Made by a program: the position numbers and the translations under genes
Shown here: in pieces, positions 54,988-63,471 of the stretch
Position numbering within the stretch: the stretch's first letter is position 1
Layout of the letters: each line of letters starts with the position of its first letter
The notes under the pieces: generated by a model
Databases searched by the model: none
Told to the model about the DNA's origin: nothing
The model's input: the letters and a program-made list of their open reading frames with translations, nothing else
Assembly (NCBI RefSeq): GCF_000513295.1
Contig: NC_023065.1
Span: 2,216,501-2,280,500, forward strand
DNA length: 64,000 nucleotides
From: Magnetospirillum gryphiswaldense MSR-1 v2
Lineage (GTDB): Bacteria > Pseudomonadota > Alphaproteobacteria > Rhodospirillales > Magnetospirillaceae
Direction of reading: 5' to 3'

Positions 54988-55064
54988 TGGTCGGGGCGAG
55001 AGGATTCGAACCTCCGGCATCCAGCTCCCAAAGCTGGCGCTCTACCAGGCTGAGCTACACCCCG
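54988..55064 (-). tRNA. tRNA-Pro (anticodon UGG)
   Basis: A 77-nt cloverleaf on the minus strand. Acceptor arms CGGGGTG / CGCCCCG pair except for G-U/G-C variants; the anticodon stem CCAGC / GCTGG encloses TTTGGGA with anticodon TGG. The T arm is GGAGG-TTCGAAT-CCTCT. CCA is encoded. Confidence 0.95.
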
Positions 55065-55093
55065 AGTGCGCTGGTTCTAAGGGTTTTCGCCCG

Positions 55094-56419
55094 TCAAGGC
55101 AAGTGCAGACGAACCGCCAGCCCACCCAAATCCGAGGTGCCGAAATTCAGGGTACCGCCATTCACCGCCACCAGATCGGCGACGATGGACAGGCCCAGGC
55201 CCCAGCCTTCGGTCATCTCGTCCAGGCGTTTGCCCCGCCCCGCCGCTGAAGCCGCCTGTTGCGGTGACAGGCCGGGGCCGTCATCCTCGACCACGATCAC
55301 CACGCCGTCACCGATCCCTTCGGCCGACACCCGCACCCGGCTACGCGCCCATTTGCAGGCGTTTTCCATCAGGTTGCCCAGCATCTCGGCCAGATCCTCG
55401 GCGTGGCCGTGGAAGCAGGCGGCATCGGGCACCGTCACCCGCACATCCAGGCCGCGCTCGGCGAATATCTTAGCCAAAGCGGCGGCGATATCGCTGGCCA
55501 CCGGTGCCACCGCCACCCTTTCGCCCGGATTGCGTCCGGCCCCGGCCACCGCCGCCGCCCGGCCCAAATGATGCTCGATCAGCCGGCGCATGGCATCCAG
55601 TTGGGTCTTGATCACCCCGGCATCAGGGCTGGCGGCCATTTCGGCGCCGATCACCGCCAGGGGAGTCTTCAACCCATGGGCCAGATTGCCCACATGGGTC
55701 CGCGCCCGCTCGATCAGCTCGGCGTCCTTGTCCAGCACTGCGTTCATGGCCGCCGCCAGGGGGGCCACTTCACGCGGATAGGCGCCCGACAGGCGCGGGC
55801 GCTCGCCCTGCCCCACCGCATCCAGGTCGGCCATCATCCGCCGCAGCGGCCCCAGGCCGTAGCGCACCTGGATCAGCACCGCCACCGCCATGCCCAAGCC
55901 CAGCAACCCCAGAGCCGAGGCCAGCAGCAGATTGAAGCGCCGCGCCCCCGCCGCCACTTCGGCCAGATCGGCGGCGATCAGCACGTGGACGCGACCATCA
56001 CCGTCGGGCAGCAGAAAATCACGTTCGGCCACCAGCAGGTTTTCCCCCTTGGGGCCCTGGTGCTGATGGAAGAAAACCTCGTCACCGCCGGGCATGGTGG
56101 TCAGGGTCTGATCCCACAGCGAGCGCGAGCGCAAAAGCCGTCCGCCGGGCGACGAAACCTGCCAGTACCAGCCCGAATAAATCTGGTCGAAACGCGGATC
56201 GCCCAGGGGCCGGTTGACCACCAGGGCACCATCGGGCATCACCTCGGTGCCGGCGATGATCGCCCGCAGCATGGCGTCGAGGCGCTGGCCGAACTCCCGC
56301 TCGACACTGTCGCGGAAAGCCCAGGCCAGCACGGCCCCGCCAATCAGCAGCAAGGCCAACATCCACAACAGCGCCGCCGCCACCAGACGCCCCGACAGGC
56401 TGGGCAGCGGACGGCTCAT
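55094..56419 (-). CDS. Two-component sensor histidine kinase (PhoQ/QseC-like)
   Basis: A 441-residue kinase. Helix 1 is at about residues 10-32, a periplasmic sensor domain of about 130 residues follows, then helix 2 (LLASALGLLGLGMAVAVL), HAMP, HisKA with the phospho-His in VGNLAHGLKTPLAVI, and HATPase_c (NLMENACKWA, EDDGPGLS, GLGLSIV). It overlaps its response regulator gene by four bases. With the adjacent PepSY gene it lies divergent from the SHP/DHC/cytochrome b operon, its probable target. Confidence 0.92.
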   Translation of the reverse strand: MSRPLPSLSGRLVAAALLWMLALLLIGGAVLAWAFRDSVEREFGQRLDAMLRAIIAGTEVMPDGALVVNRPLGDPRFDQIYSGWYWQVSSPGGRLLRSRSLWDQTLTTMPGGDEVFFHQHQGPKGENLLVAERDFLLPDGDGRVHVLIAADLAEVAAGARRFNLLLASALGLLGLGMAVAVLIQVRYGLGPLRRMMADLDAVGQGERPRLSGAYPREVAPLAAAMNAVLDKDAELIERARTHVGNLAHGLKTPLAVIGAEMAASPDAGVIKTQLDAMRRLIEHHLGRAAAVAGAGRNPGERVAVAPVASDIAAALAKIFAERGLDVRVTVPDAACFHGHAEDLAEMLGNLMENACKWARSRVRVSAEGIGDGVVIVVEDDGPGLSPQQAASAAGRGKRLDEMTEGWGLGLSIVADLVAVNGGTLNFGTSDLGGLAVRLHLP

Positions 56420-57084
56420 GGCGTTTCCGGGGCGGACAGAACATAGCCCTGGCCGCGCACGGTCTGGATCATCTCGGCCCCGATTTTCTTGCGCAGGCGC
56501 CCGATCATCACTTCCAAGACATTGGAATCGCTGTCGAAATTGCGGTCATAGACATGTTCCATCAACTCCGTGCGGCTGACCACCTTGCCGGGGTGATGCA
56601 TCAGATAGGACAGGATGCGGAATTCCTGCGCCGTCAGTTGCAGCGGTTGGCCGTCCAGGCTGACCCGACCGCCATTGGTATCCAGCCGTACCGGACCGCA
56701 GGCCAGTTCCGGCTGGGAATGACCCGAGGCCCGGCGGATCAGCGCCCGCAGGCGATAGACGATCTCATCCATCTCGAACGGTTTGGTGACGTAATCGTCG
56801 GCTCCAGCGTTGAAGCCCTGCATCTTTTCCGACCAGCGTCCGCGTGCGGTCAGGATCAGCACCGGCAGGTCGCGTCCGGCTTCACGCCAGCGCGACAGCA
56901 CGCTGATACCGTCCAACTTGGGCAGGCCCAAATCCAGTACCGCCGCGTCATAGGGTTCGGTGTCGCCCAGATGCCAGCCGTTTTCACCGTCATAGGCCGT
57001 GTCGACGGCAAAACCCGCCGCCTCCAAGGCCTGTTGCAGGCGAAAGGCCAAGGCCGGCTCGTCCTCGACGATCAAAATCCTCAT
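56416..57084 (-). CDS. OmpR/PhoP-family response regulator
   Basis: A 222-residue regulator. The receiver domain has acidic residues (VEDEP), phospho-acceptor Asp in AAVLDLGLPKLDG (about residue 51) and the Lys of VTKPFEMDE. A winged-helix Trans_reg_C domain occupies about 125-220 (RTELMEHVYDRNFDSDSNVL). It overlaps both the kinase gene and the PepSY gene by ATGA, so the three are translated together. Likely regulates the divergent heme protein operon. Confidence 0.94.
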   Translation of the reverse strand: MRILIVEDEPALAFRLQQALEAAGFAVDTAYDGENGWHLGDTEPYDAAVLDLGLPKLDGISVLSRWREAGRDLPVLILTARGRWSEKMQGFNAGADDYVTKPFEMDEIVYRLRALIRRASGHSQPELACGPVRLDTNGGRVSLDGQPLQLTAQEFRILSYLMHHPGKVVSRTELMEHVYDRNFDSDSNVLEVMIGRLRKKIGAEMIQTVRGQGYVLSAPETP

Positions 57085-57377
57085 TTCTGCCGCACCTTCA
57101 GCACCTCGCCGGTGGCCGCGTCATAATAAAGTTTCAGCAACCGGCCATCCTTGGCCAGCACCTTCAACTCATAGACCAGCGTGCCGCGCTCGTCTTCCAG
57201 TTCGGCTTCAATCAATTGGCCGGGATAGGCGGCCTCGGCCCGCGCCAGAATTTGGCCAAGCGGCAGGATGCGCCCCTCTTCCAAGGCGCGGCGGGCGCGG
57301 TCGTGGTCGGCCTCGCCCGCCCAGGCGGGAAAGGACAGGGCCAACAAGACCAGAAGTGCTGAGGTTTTCCAGATCAT
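57081..57377 (-). CDS. PepSY-domain periplasmic protein
   Basis: A 98-residue protein with a signal peptide (LLVLLALSFPAWAG) and a single PepSY domain (ILARAEAAYPGQLIEAELED, then TLVYELKVLAKDG and YYDAATGEVLKV). PepSY proteins often sit next to two-component systems and cytochromes, possibly modulating the sensor in the periplasm. It is first in the PepSY-regulator-kinase operon. The mechanism is unknown. Confidence 0.9.
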   Translation of the reverse strand: MIWKTSALLVLLALSFPAWAGEADHDRARRALEEGRILPLGQILARAEAAYPGQLIEAELEDERGTLVYELKVLAKDGRLLKLYYDAATGEVLKVRQK

Positions 57378-57486
57378 GGCAACAGTTTAAGCCCCGCAGG
57401 CTGAACCCAGGATGAACAAGCCGGTCAGGCATGGTTCAGCCAAGGATAGTTAAGGTAGCAGCCATGGAAAGCCAAGGAGAACGGTC

Positions 57487-57573
57487 ATGTTGGGAAAAAT
57501 GCTGGTTCATGCGCTGCTGGCGACCGTGCTGATCGGGTCGGGTGCCGTCCTGTTCCAAGGATTGGTGTCGTGA
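57487..57573 (+). CDS. 28-residue membrane peptide leading the SHP cluster
   Basis: A 28-codon ATG frame with an AAGGAGA ribosome-binding site six bases upstream. The product (MLGKMLVHALLATVLIGSGA, then VLFQGLVS) is one hydrophobic helix. The stop overlaps the cytochrome b start by GTGA, so translation is coupled. It may be a real small subunit or a leader that sets translation of cytochrome b. No homologue is known to me. Confidence 0.6.
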   Translation: MLGKMLVHALLATVLIGSGAVLFQGLVS

Positions 57574-58028
57574 TCGCCCCCAAACTGCAATTCACCTTGC
57601 TGCGGGCGTGGCACGCCTGGCTGTCCGGCGGCTTCGTCGTCGCCTGGATCACCGCCGACGAAGACACCTACGCCATGCATCAATTCGCCGGCTATGCCGT
57701 GCTGGCGGCGATCGTCGTCCGCCTGCTGGTGGCGCTGATCGCCCCCAAGGGCAGCCCGTGGCGGCTGCCGCGTCCCCGGCTGAACCTGTCGGCCAAGGGC
57801 CGCAACCCACTGCTGGGGTGGTTCGCCGCCGCATTGCTGGCGGGCGTCGGCCTGGCGGCGCTGACTGGCGCCCTCGCCGATGTCGCCACCTGGATGGAAG
57901 ACCCGCACGAGGCGGCGTCGGAACTGACCCTATGGGTGATCTTCGCCCATGTGGGCTTCGTCCTTTACCTGTTCGGCGGCAAGCGGCTTCTGAACAGCAT
58001 GCCCCTGCTGAAGGAGAAAATGCCGTGA
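57570..58028 (+). CDS. Cytochrome b561-family membrane protein
   Basis: A 152-residue four-helix protein. It resembles the b561/Ni-hydrogenase cytochrome b group, with heme-ligand His candidates in RAWHAWLSG (about residue 15), MHQFAGY (about 42) and IFAHVGFVLYL (about 130). It would pass quinol electrons to the periplasmic cytochromes encoded next. The GTG start overlaps the 28-codon gene, and the stop overlaps the SHP gene by GTGA. The same trio occurs in Rhodobacter sphaeroides and Shewanella. Confidence 0.88.
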   Translation: MIAPKLQFTLLRAWHAWLSGGFVVAWITADEDTYAMHQFAGYAVLAAIVVRLLVALIAPKGSPWRLPRPRLNLSAKGRNPLLGWFAAALLAGVGLAALTGALADVATWMEDPHEAASELTLWVIFAHVGFVLYLFGGKRLLNSMPLLKEKMP

Positions 58029-58432
58029 TCCGCCCTCTGATCCTCACCATCGCCCTGCTGCTGGGCCCCAGTCTGGCCTTTGCCGGCGATGCCCGCCGCG
58101 ATGCCATCGTCGCCGATTACGCCAAGGCCGATGCGGGGCATGCGGGCTTTTCCGCCCAGCGCGGTGAAACCCTGTTCCGCACCCAGTGGAAAGGCGGCGA
58201 CGAGCGCACGCCGTCGTGTACCGCCTGCCACACCGATAATCCGCGCCAGCCGGGCCGCAATGCCAAGACCGGGCGCCCCATCGATCCGGTGGCGGTTTCG
58301 GTCAATGCCAAGCGTTTCACCGATGCCGGCGAAGTGGAAAAGCAGTTCAGCCGCGACTGCAAGAACGTCCTGGGGCGCGAATGCACCGCCCGCGAAAAAG
58401 GCGACTACATCACCTTCATGATGGGACAATGA
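58025..58432 (+). CDS. SHP-type oxygen-binding cytochrome c (DUF1924)
   Basis: A 135-residue secreted monoheme protein. The signal peptide ends at AFAG (about residue 21). The heme motif CTACH lies near residue 66. The C-terminal part (VSVNAKRFTDAGEVEKQFSR, then DCKNVLGREC) matches sphaeroides heme protein, in which an Asn serves as displaceable sixth ligand and two cysteines form a disulfide. SHP binds O2 and NO in the periplasm. The GTG start overlaps the cytochrome b stop; the stop overlaps the DHC start. Confidence 0.88.
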   Translation: MIRPLILTIALLLGPSLAFAGDARRDAIVADYAKADAGHAGFSAQRGETLFRTQWKGGDERTPSCTACHTDNPRQPGRNAKTGRPIDPVAVSVNAKRFTDAGEVEKQFSRDCKNVLGRECTAREKGDYITFMMGQ

Positions 58433-58908
58433 CCATGATCCTGCGCACGCTTTTGCTGGCCACTTTGCTGGCCCTGCCCTTCGCCTCAGCGGCCCGGGCC
58501 GGCGATGATTGGGTCCCGCCGGTCACTGATCCTTTGGTGAAAAAGGAATGCGGCACCTGCCACATGGCCTTTCAACCAGCCTTTCTGCCGGCACGGTCGT
58601 GGAACAAGATGATGGACACTCTGGCCGACCATTTCGGCGAGGATGCCAGCCTGCCTGCCGACAAGGCGGCCGCCATCCGCGCCTATCTGACCCAAAACGC
58701 CGGCGACGTGGTCGGTCAGGGCCGGGCGCGCAAATACATGCGCCACGTTGCCGGCGGCGACGCGCCGCAGCGCATCACCGAAAACCCCGACTTCATCCGC
58801 AAGCACCAACTGCCCGAGCGGGTTTGGAAAGATCCCAAGGTGGTGACCAAGTCCAATTGCCCCGCCTGCCATGTGGGGGCGGATCGGGGATTTTACGAAG
58901 ACGATTAA
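58429..58908 (+). CDS. Diheme cytochrome c (DHC)
   Basis: A 159-residue secreted protein. The signal peptide ends near ARAGD (about residue 24). Two c-type heme motifs are visible, CGTCH near residue 42 and CPACH near 146. This matches DHC, the electron donor to SHP. The ATG at 58429 overlaps the SHP stop; a second ATG two codons later is possible. The end overlaps a convergent DUF192 gene by four bases. Confidence 0.9.
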   Translation: MTMILRTLLLATLLALPFASAARAGDDWVPPVTDPLVKKECGTCHMAFQPAFLPARSWNKMMDTLADHFGEDASLPADKAAAIRAYLTQNAGDVVGQGRARKYMRHVAGGDAPQRITENPDFIRKHQLPERVWKDPKVVTKSNCPACHVGADRGFYEDD

Positions 58909-59375
58909 TGACTGGAAAAAATAGGGTGAACCACCCGATCGCCAACCTTGATACCCAGACGCGAGGCGGTGCCGCCGTTCAGTTCCAGCACCGCCTTGAC
59001 GTCGCCCGGCGATGAAATGGTGACGGTGGAATGGGGCACCGCCCGTTGGCTAATGCCGGCGATACGGCCATTGTCAGTGATGAACAGCATGTCCAGCGGG
59101 ATCAGCGTGTTCTTCATCCACATGGCCACAGAGCGTGGCGCGCCGAAATCGAACAGCATGCCGGCAGCGGCGGCCAGCTTGGTCCGATACATCAGCCCCT
59201 GGGCCAGTTGATCGGCGGAAGACGCCACCTCGACGGTGAAGTCGTGGCGACGGCCATCGGCGGCAATCACCTGTAACGGCGTTTGCGGAAATTGGACCTG
59301 GGCCAAGGCGGCACCCATGGGTTGGACCGCGACCAGAACCAATAACAGCATCAAACGATGTAACACGCGCACCAT
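58905..59375 (-). CDS. DUF192 family secreted protein
   Basis: A 156-residue protein with a signal peptide (LMLLLVLVAVQPMGAALAQ) and a single DUF192 domain. Diagnostic blocks are LAQGLMYR, GMLFDFG, SVAMWMKNTLIPLDMLFI and the VLELNGGTASRLGI segment. The family is of unknown function and widespread. The 3' end overlaps the diheme cytochrome gene. No operon partner is visible on this strand. Confidence 0.9.
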   Translation of the reverse strand: MVRVLHRLMLLLVLVAVQPMGAALAQVQFPQTPLQVIAADGRRHDFTVEVASSADQLAQGLMYRTKLAAAAGMLFDFGAPRSVAMWMKNTLIPLDMLFITDNGRIAGISQRAVPHSTVTISSPGDVKAVLELNGGTASRLGIKVGDRVVHPIFSSH

Positions 59376-59642
59376 GGTGACATCCCTTTCGACCGGACGG
59401 TGATAATGGTGCCGCCGTTTACATGCAGGCGCCAGGGGATTTTGCCTAAAATTTTAAGGAGTTTTACCAACAAAACACATAGAGTTATAACTAAGTATTC
59501 ATAATACCAATGGACAAGATATTTACTGTTTTCCCTAAGAAGATTTGTTGCTATATTTCACTTTGTCAAACGGGGGCGAGACTTCGGCTCCAGATGGCAA
59601 TTTGTCGGGGGGGCCTTCCCGCCCATCCCCACCCCCCCGCAG

Positions 59643-59677
59643 GGAAACGCCGCTCTTCATGGGCGGCGTTTCCTTTT
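59643..59677 (+). terminator. Plus-strand terminator-like hairpin with no upstream plus-strand gene
   Basis: 10-bp arms GGAAACGCCG / CGGCGTTTCC followed by TTTT on the plus strand. The nearest plus-strand coding gene ends at 58908 and is separated by a convergent gene, so this may end an unannotated transcript or simply back up the next terminator. Confidence 0.5.
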
Positions 59678-59693
59678 GGGCCATCCCCAAATG

Positions 59694-59723
59694 AAAAAGC
59701 CGCCCGATCAGGGGCGGCTTTTT
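59694..59723. terminator. Bidirectional terminator of the ArsB/NhaD permease operon
   Basis: A5, 7-bp arms GCCGCCC / GGGCGGC, then T5. It lies 18 bases past the permease stop and works on both strands. Confidence 0.85.
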
Positions 59724-59740
59724 CTTGCTCGGGCACCCGG

Positions 59741-61087
59741 TCACAGATAGCGCAGCACCAGATAGACGTTGGAAATGGCAACGGACAACAGCATCAGGCC
59801 GAACGCCACCTTCATGAACGGAATGAAGCGGATGGGGTGACCGGCCCGCTCGGCCAGCCCGGCCACCGTCAGGTTGGCCGAGGCACCGACCAAAGTGCCG
59901 TTGCCGCCCAGACAGGCCCCCAGGGACAAGGCCCACCACAAGGGCTCGATGGCTTGCTCGCCCCCGAACACCGGGGCCATGCTCTTGATCAGCGGGATCA
60001 TGGTGGCGACGAAGGGAATGTTGTCGACCACCGCCGACAGGATGGCCGAAGCCCACAAGATGGCGATGGCCGTCACCTTCATGTCGCCGCCGGTCATGGA
60101 TACCAGCATTTCCGCCAGCATGCCCAATACCCCGGCCTTTTCCACGCCGCTGACGACGATGAACAGACCGACGAAGAAGAAGATGGTCACCCATTCCACT
60201 TCACCGAACAGGTGATGGACTTCGTGCGATTGTTCCTCGGCATTGCGGCCCAGGCAATACAGCAACAGCAACAGGGCAGCACCGAACATGGCGATGGTAC
60301 CCGGCTCCAGCCCCAGGGAATGGGCACCAATGAAGCCGCCGATGATCAAGGCCAGCACGCCCAGGGATTGCTTGAGCAGACGGACATCAGTGATGGCCTC
60401 GGCTTCGGAGAAGCTCATGACGCGGGCGCGGTTTTCCTTGGTGGCATGCAGCTTGCGCCCCCACATCAGGTGGAACAGCGCAGCGGTCAGCACTTGGATG
60501 ACCACCACCACCGGCGCCAGATTGAGGACGAATTGATTGAAGGTCAGGCCGGTGGCCGACCCGATCAGGATATTGGGCGGGTCACCGATCAGGGTCGAGG
60601 TGCCGCCGATATTGGAGGCGAAGATCAAGGCCACCAGGAACGGCCACGGCTTCAGCTTCAGCTCCTCGGTGATGACCAAGGTGACCGGCACCACCAGCAG
60701 CACGGTGGTGACGTTGTCCAAGAGCGCCGAGAACAAGGCGGTGACGATCTGCAACATGAACAAGATGCCGGCGGGATTGGCCTGCACCTTCTTGGCCGCC
60801 CAGATGGCCACATACTGGAACACACCGGAGCGGCGGGTGATGGCCACCACCAGCATCATACCGATCAAAAGCGCGATGGTGTTGAAATCGACGCCGCGGA
60901 TGGCGGCTTCCTGGTTCAGTACCCCCAGCAGAATCATGGCGCCCGCCCCCAGCAGGGCGGCGATGGCGCGATTCATCTTTTCGCTCATGATCACCGCATA
61001 GGTGGCCACCAGCACCAGGGTGGACACCCACATGGCATTCAAGCCGAACAGCACCTGGGGCACCCAGGCATGCGCTTCACCGTGCAT
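59741..61087 (-). CDS. ArsB/NhaD (ion transporter) superfamily permease
   Basis: A 448-residue membrane protein with about 11 helices. It has two inverted copies of the family motif: SNIGGTSTLIGDPPNILIGS and LGACLGGNGTLVGASANLTV. These match the NhaD/ArsB/P-protein branch of the IT superfamily (which also includes MamN). It is not in an arsenic context. The start is one base overlapped by the CBS protein gene, so the CBS protein probably regulates it. Na+/H+ exchange or anion transport are both possible. Confidence 0.85.
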   Translation of the reverse strand: MHGEAHAWVPQVLFGLNAMWVSTLVLVATYAVIMSEKMNRAIAALLGAGAMILLGVLNQEAAIRGVDFNTIALLIGMMLVVAITRRSGVFQYVAIWAAKKVQANPAGILFMLQIVTALFSALLDNVTTVLLVVPVTLVITEELKLKPWPFLVALIFASNIGGTSTLIGDPPNILIGSATGLTFNQFVLNLAPVVVVIQVLTAALFHLMWGRKLHATKENRARVMSFSEAEAITDVRLLKQSLGVLALIIGGFIGAHSLGLEPGTIAMFGAALLLLLYCLGRNAEEQSHEVHHLFGEVEWVTIFFFVGLFIVVSGVEKAGVLGMLAEMLVSMTGGDMKVTAIAILWASAILSAVVDNIPFVATMIPLIKSMAPVFGGEQAIEPLWWALSLGACLGGNGTLVGASANLTVAGLAERAGHPIRFIPFMKVAFGLMLLSVAISNVYLVLRYL

Positions 61088-61542
61088 CAGATCCCCTCCA
61101 CCACACGGGTCATGGCATCATTGGCGCTGACGATACCGATCAGCTTGCCGGCACCATCGACCACCGGCAGATAGGAATCACCCCGGTACAGCAGCATCAG
61201 CGCCTCGACCAACGGCGTTTCCGCCCGCACCGCCCGGTGCGGCGCCATGTGCTTGCCGATGCTGTCCTTGGCGAAGGCGCCCAGACGGTGTCGCAGATCG
61301 TCAAGCGTATCGGAGACAAAACCCAACTCGCCCATTTCCACCCCCAGGCGGACGGCGCGGGGCAGCAGCAGCACGATCAGTTCGCGCAGGCCGAACACCC
61401 CGAGGAAATGCCCCTTGGCATCGGTCACCGGCAAGGCGTTGACGCCCTTTTCCCGCAGGATGGCCAAGGCCTCGGCCACGGTGGTGGATTTCTCCAAGAT
61501 CGCCGGCGGATTTGAAATGATGGCTTGGCAACTCATGGCCAC
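61087..61542 (-). CDS. Stand-alone CBS-pair protein
   Basis: A 151-residue protein with two CBS motifs: residues about 10-60 (ALAILREKGVNALPVTDAKG) and 95-148 (ALMLLYRGDSYLPVVDGAGK), linked by a helical insert. CBS pairs bind adenine nucleotides and often gate transporters. The TGATG overlap with the permease gene argues that both act together. nhaA lies 13 bases upstream on the same strand. Confidence 0.9.
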   Translation of the reverse strand: MAMSCQAIISNPPAILEKSTTVAEALAILREKGVNALPVTDAKGHFLGVFGLRELIVLLLPRAVRLGVEMGELGFVSDTLDDLRHRLGAFAKDSIGKHMAPHRAVRAETPLVEALMLLYRGDSYLPVVDGAGKLIGIVSANDAMTRVVEGI

Positions 61543-61555
61543 GCTCCTTGCCCTG

Positions 61556-62761
61556 TCATGCTTGGTTATCTTTGCCGGGGGCGGAGGCCAGCAATGCCCA
61601 TCCGGTCAGGGCCGAGGCCACCGAACCGGCAATCACCCCCAATTTCGTTTCCACCATGGCATTTCCGTCGGGAAAGGCCAAGCCGCCGATAAACAGGCTC
61701 ATGGTGAAGCCGATACCGGTCAAAATGCACACACCGTACATTTGCCGCCACGTGGCGCCCGTCGGCATGGCCCCCAGACGCAGCCGAATGGCCAGCCACG
61801 ACAGGCCGAACACGCCCACCTGCTTGCCCACGAACAGGCCGACGGCAATCCCCAAAAACACCGGATCGACCAGAGCGGCCACGTTCATGCCGGCGAAGGA
61901 CAGGCCGGAATTGGCGAAGGCGAAGAGGGGCAGAATGCCATAGGCGACCCACGGATGCAGCCCGTGCTCAAGCCGGTGCAACGGCGCGCCCGCACCGCGC
62001 AGCGGAATGCACAGACCAACCACAACCCCGGCAATGGTGGCATGGATTCCCGATTTCAGCAGGCAGACCCACAGCACGGCACCGACCAGCAGATAGGGCG
62101 TCAGCCTGACCACGCGATAGCGGTTGAACAAGATCAGTACCGCCACCGCCGCGCCCCCCCCACCCAGGGCAGCCACCGACAGATCGTGGGAATAGAAGAA
62201 AGCGATGATCAGAATGGCGCCCAGATCGTCGATGATGGCCAAGGCGGTGAGAAAGATGCGCAAGGACAGCGGTACCCGGCGCCCCAGCAACGACAATACG
62301 CCCAGGGAAAAGGCGATGTCGGTGGCCGAGGGAATGGCCCAGCCGCGCAAGGCCAGCGGATCATGCCAGGTGAAGCCAGCATAGAGGAGCGCCGGCACCG
62401 CCATGCCGCCAACGGCGGCGAAGGCCGGCAGGGCGATCTGCTGCGGTGTCGACAATTCGCCTTCCAACACCTCGCGCTTGATTTCCAGCGCCACCAGCAG
62501 GAAGAACACGGCCATCAAACCATCGTTGATCCAAAGCAGAAACGCCTTGTCGATGACCAAGGGGCCAAAGCCGATGATGACCCGCGCGTCAAGGAGACCT
62601 TGATACAGCATGGCCAGCGGCGAGTTGACCGCCACCAGGGCCAACAGCATGGTTGCCACCAAAATGATGCCACCGGCGGATTCCAGCCGCAGGAACGCGT
62701 GCAGCGCCGCCAACATGCCGCCCCCGGCAGCGTGATCGTGACTATGTTTTTCCTGGCTCAT
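61556..62761 (-). CDS. nhaA: Na+/H+ antiporter NhaA
   Basis: A 401-residue antiporter with the NhaA signatures: FFLLVALEIKREVLEGEL, the aspartate pair in ALAIIDDLGAILIIA (Asp163/Asp164 of E. coli), and ATDIAFSLGVL. It exchanges two protons for one Na+ across the inner membrane in alkaline or saline conditions. The N-terminus is histidine-rich (QEKHSHDH). The ATG at 62761 has a GCGAGGA site. It heads the nhaA-CBS-permease operon. Confidence 0.96.
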   Translation of the reverse strand: MSQEKHSHDHAAGGGMLAALHAFLRLESAGGIILVATMLLALVAVNSPLAMLYQGLLDARVIIGFGPLVIDKAFLLWINDGLMAVFFLLVALEIKREVLEGELSTPQQIALPAFAAVGGMAVPALLYAGFTWHDPLALRGWAIPSATDIAFSLGVLSLLGRRVPLSLRIFLTALAIIDDLGAILIIAFFYSHDLSVAALGGGGAAVAVLILFNRYRVVRLTPYLLVGAVLWVCLLKSGIHATIAGVVVGLCIPLRGAGAPLHRLEHGLHPWVAYGILPLFAFANSGLSFAGMNVAALVDPVFLGIAVGLFVGKQVGVFGLSWLAIRLRLGAMPTGATWRQMYGVCILTGIGFTMSLFIGGLAFPDGNAMVETKLGVIAGSVASALTGWALLASAPGKDNQA

Positions 62762-62859
62762 TCGTCCTCGCCTGTCTGGTGCTTGGGCCAAAGGCCGCCC
62801 CACAGATAAGTGCGTATCGCCCGACTGGAAATGTCGGATATCCGAAGCTGGCGCCTTTT

Positions 62860-63471
62860 TTAGCGTTCCGCCCGGAACGACGACAGCAATTGCGCCAGTT
62901 CCACCGCCGTCTTCACCCCCATTTTCTCGAACACATGGGCGCGATGAACCTCGACCGTGCGCATGGTGATGCCCAGATCGTCGGCGATCACCTTGTTGAG
63001 TTTGCCGGCCAAAACCAGATCCATCACCTGACGCTCACGCGCGGTCAGGGCAGCCAGACGGCTGGCGATACCGGCGCTGTCCGCCTCGCGCTCGCGCCGC
63101 TGTGCCGCCACCGCCAGCGCCTCGATCACCCGGTCGACCAGTTCATTGTCGTTGAACGGCTTCTCGACGAAATCCAGCGCCCCCTTCTTCAACGCCGACA
63201 CCGCCATGGGCACGTCGCCATGACCGGTCAGAAAGATCACCTGCAACGATGATTGTGCGTCGCGCAGGCGGTCGAACAGGTCCAGCCCGCTCATGCCGCT
63301 CATGCGGATGTCCAACAGCAGACAGCCCGACATGCCGGTGCGCCAATGGGTCAGGAAGGCCTCGGCCGAGTCGAAGGCCCGCACCGGCACCCCGCGCGAC
63401 TGGAACAGCCACGACAGGGCGTCGCGGATGGCCTCGTCATCATCGACGATAAAGACGCTGTCGATACTCAT
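62860..63471 (-). CDS. FixJ/NarL-type response regulator with LuxR HTH
   Basis: A 203-residue regulator. The receiver domain has VDDDEAIRD, the phospho-Asp in CLLLDIRMSGMSG (about residue 53) and the FVEKPF lysine. The C-terminal LuxR HTH (LTARERQVMDLVLAGKLNKV, then TMRTVEVHRAHVFEKMG) matches FixJ. The start overlaps the kinase stop by ATGA. FixJ homologues respond to low oxygen or C4-dicarboxylates; the partner's sensor domain lies outside the window. Confidence 0.93.
   Translation of the reverse strand: MSIDSVFIVDDDEAIRDALSWLFQSRGVPVRAFDSAEAFLTHWRTGMSGCLLLDIRMSGMSGLDLFDRLRDAQSSLQVIFLTGHGDVPMAVSALKKGALDFVEKPFNDNELVDRVIEALAVAAQRREREADSAGIASRLAALTARERQVMDLVLAGKLNKVIADDLGITMRTVEVHRAHVFEKMGVKTAVELAQLLSSFRAER

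Larger units (their letters stand above)
59376..59740. other. 365-base intergenic region with two hairpins
   Basis: Between the DUF192 and permease genes. The first half is AT-rich and probably carries the DUF192 promoter. The second half holds C/G tracts and two separate stem-loops described below. No protein gene is convincing. Confidence 0.5.

Noticed and set aside
59741-61087. Permease as magnetosome MamN or as arsenite pump
   Set aside because: It belongs to the same superfamily, but there are no magnetosome genes around it, the ars operon has its own Acr3, and the context is sodium/proton exchange with a CBS protein.
59510-62809. Two long plus-strand open frames (554 and 520 codons)
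   Set aside because: Antisense to the permease, CBS and nhaA genes; compositional artefacts without family resemblance.
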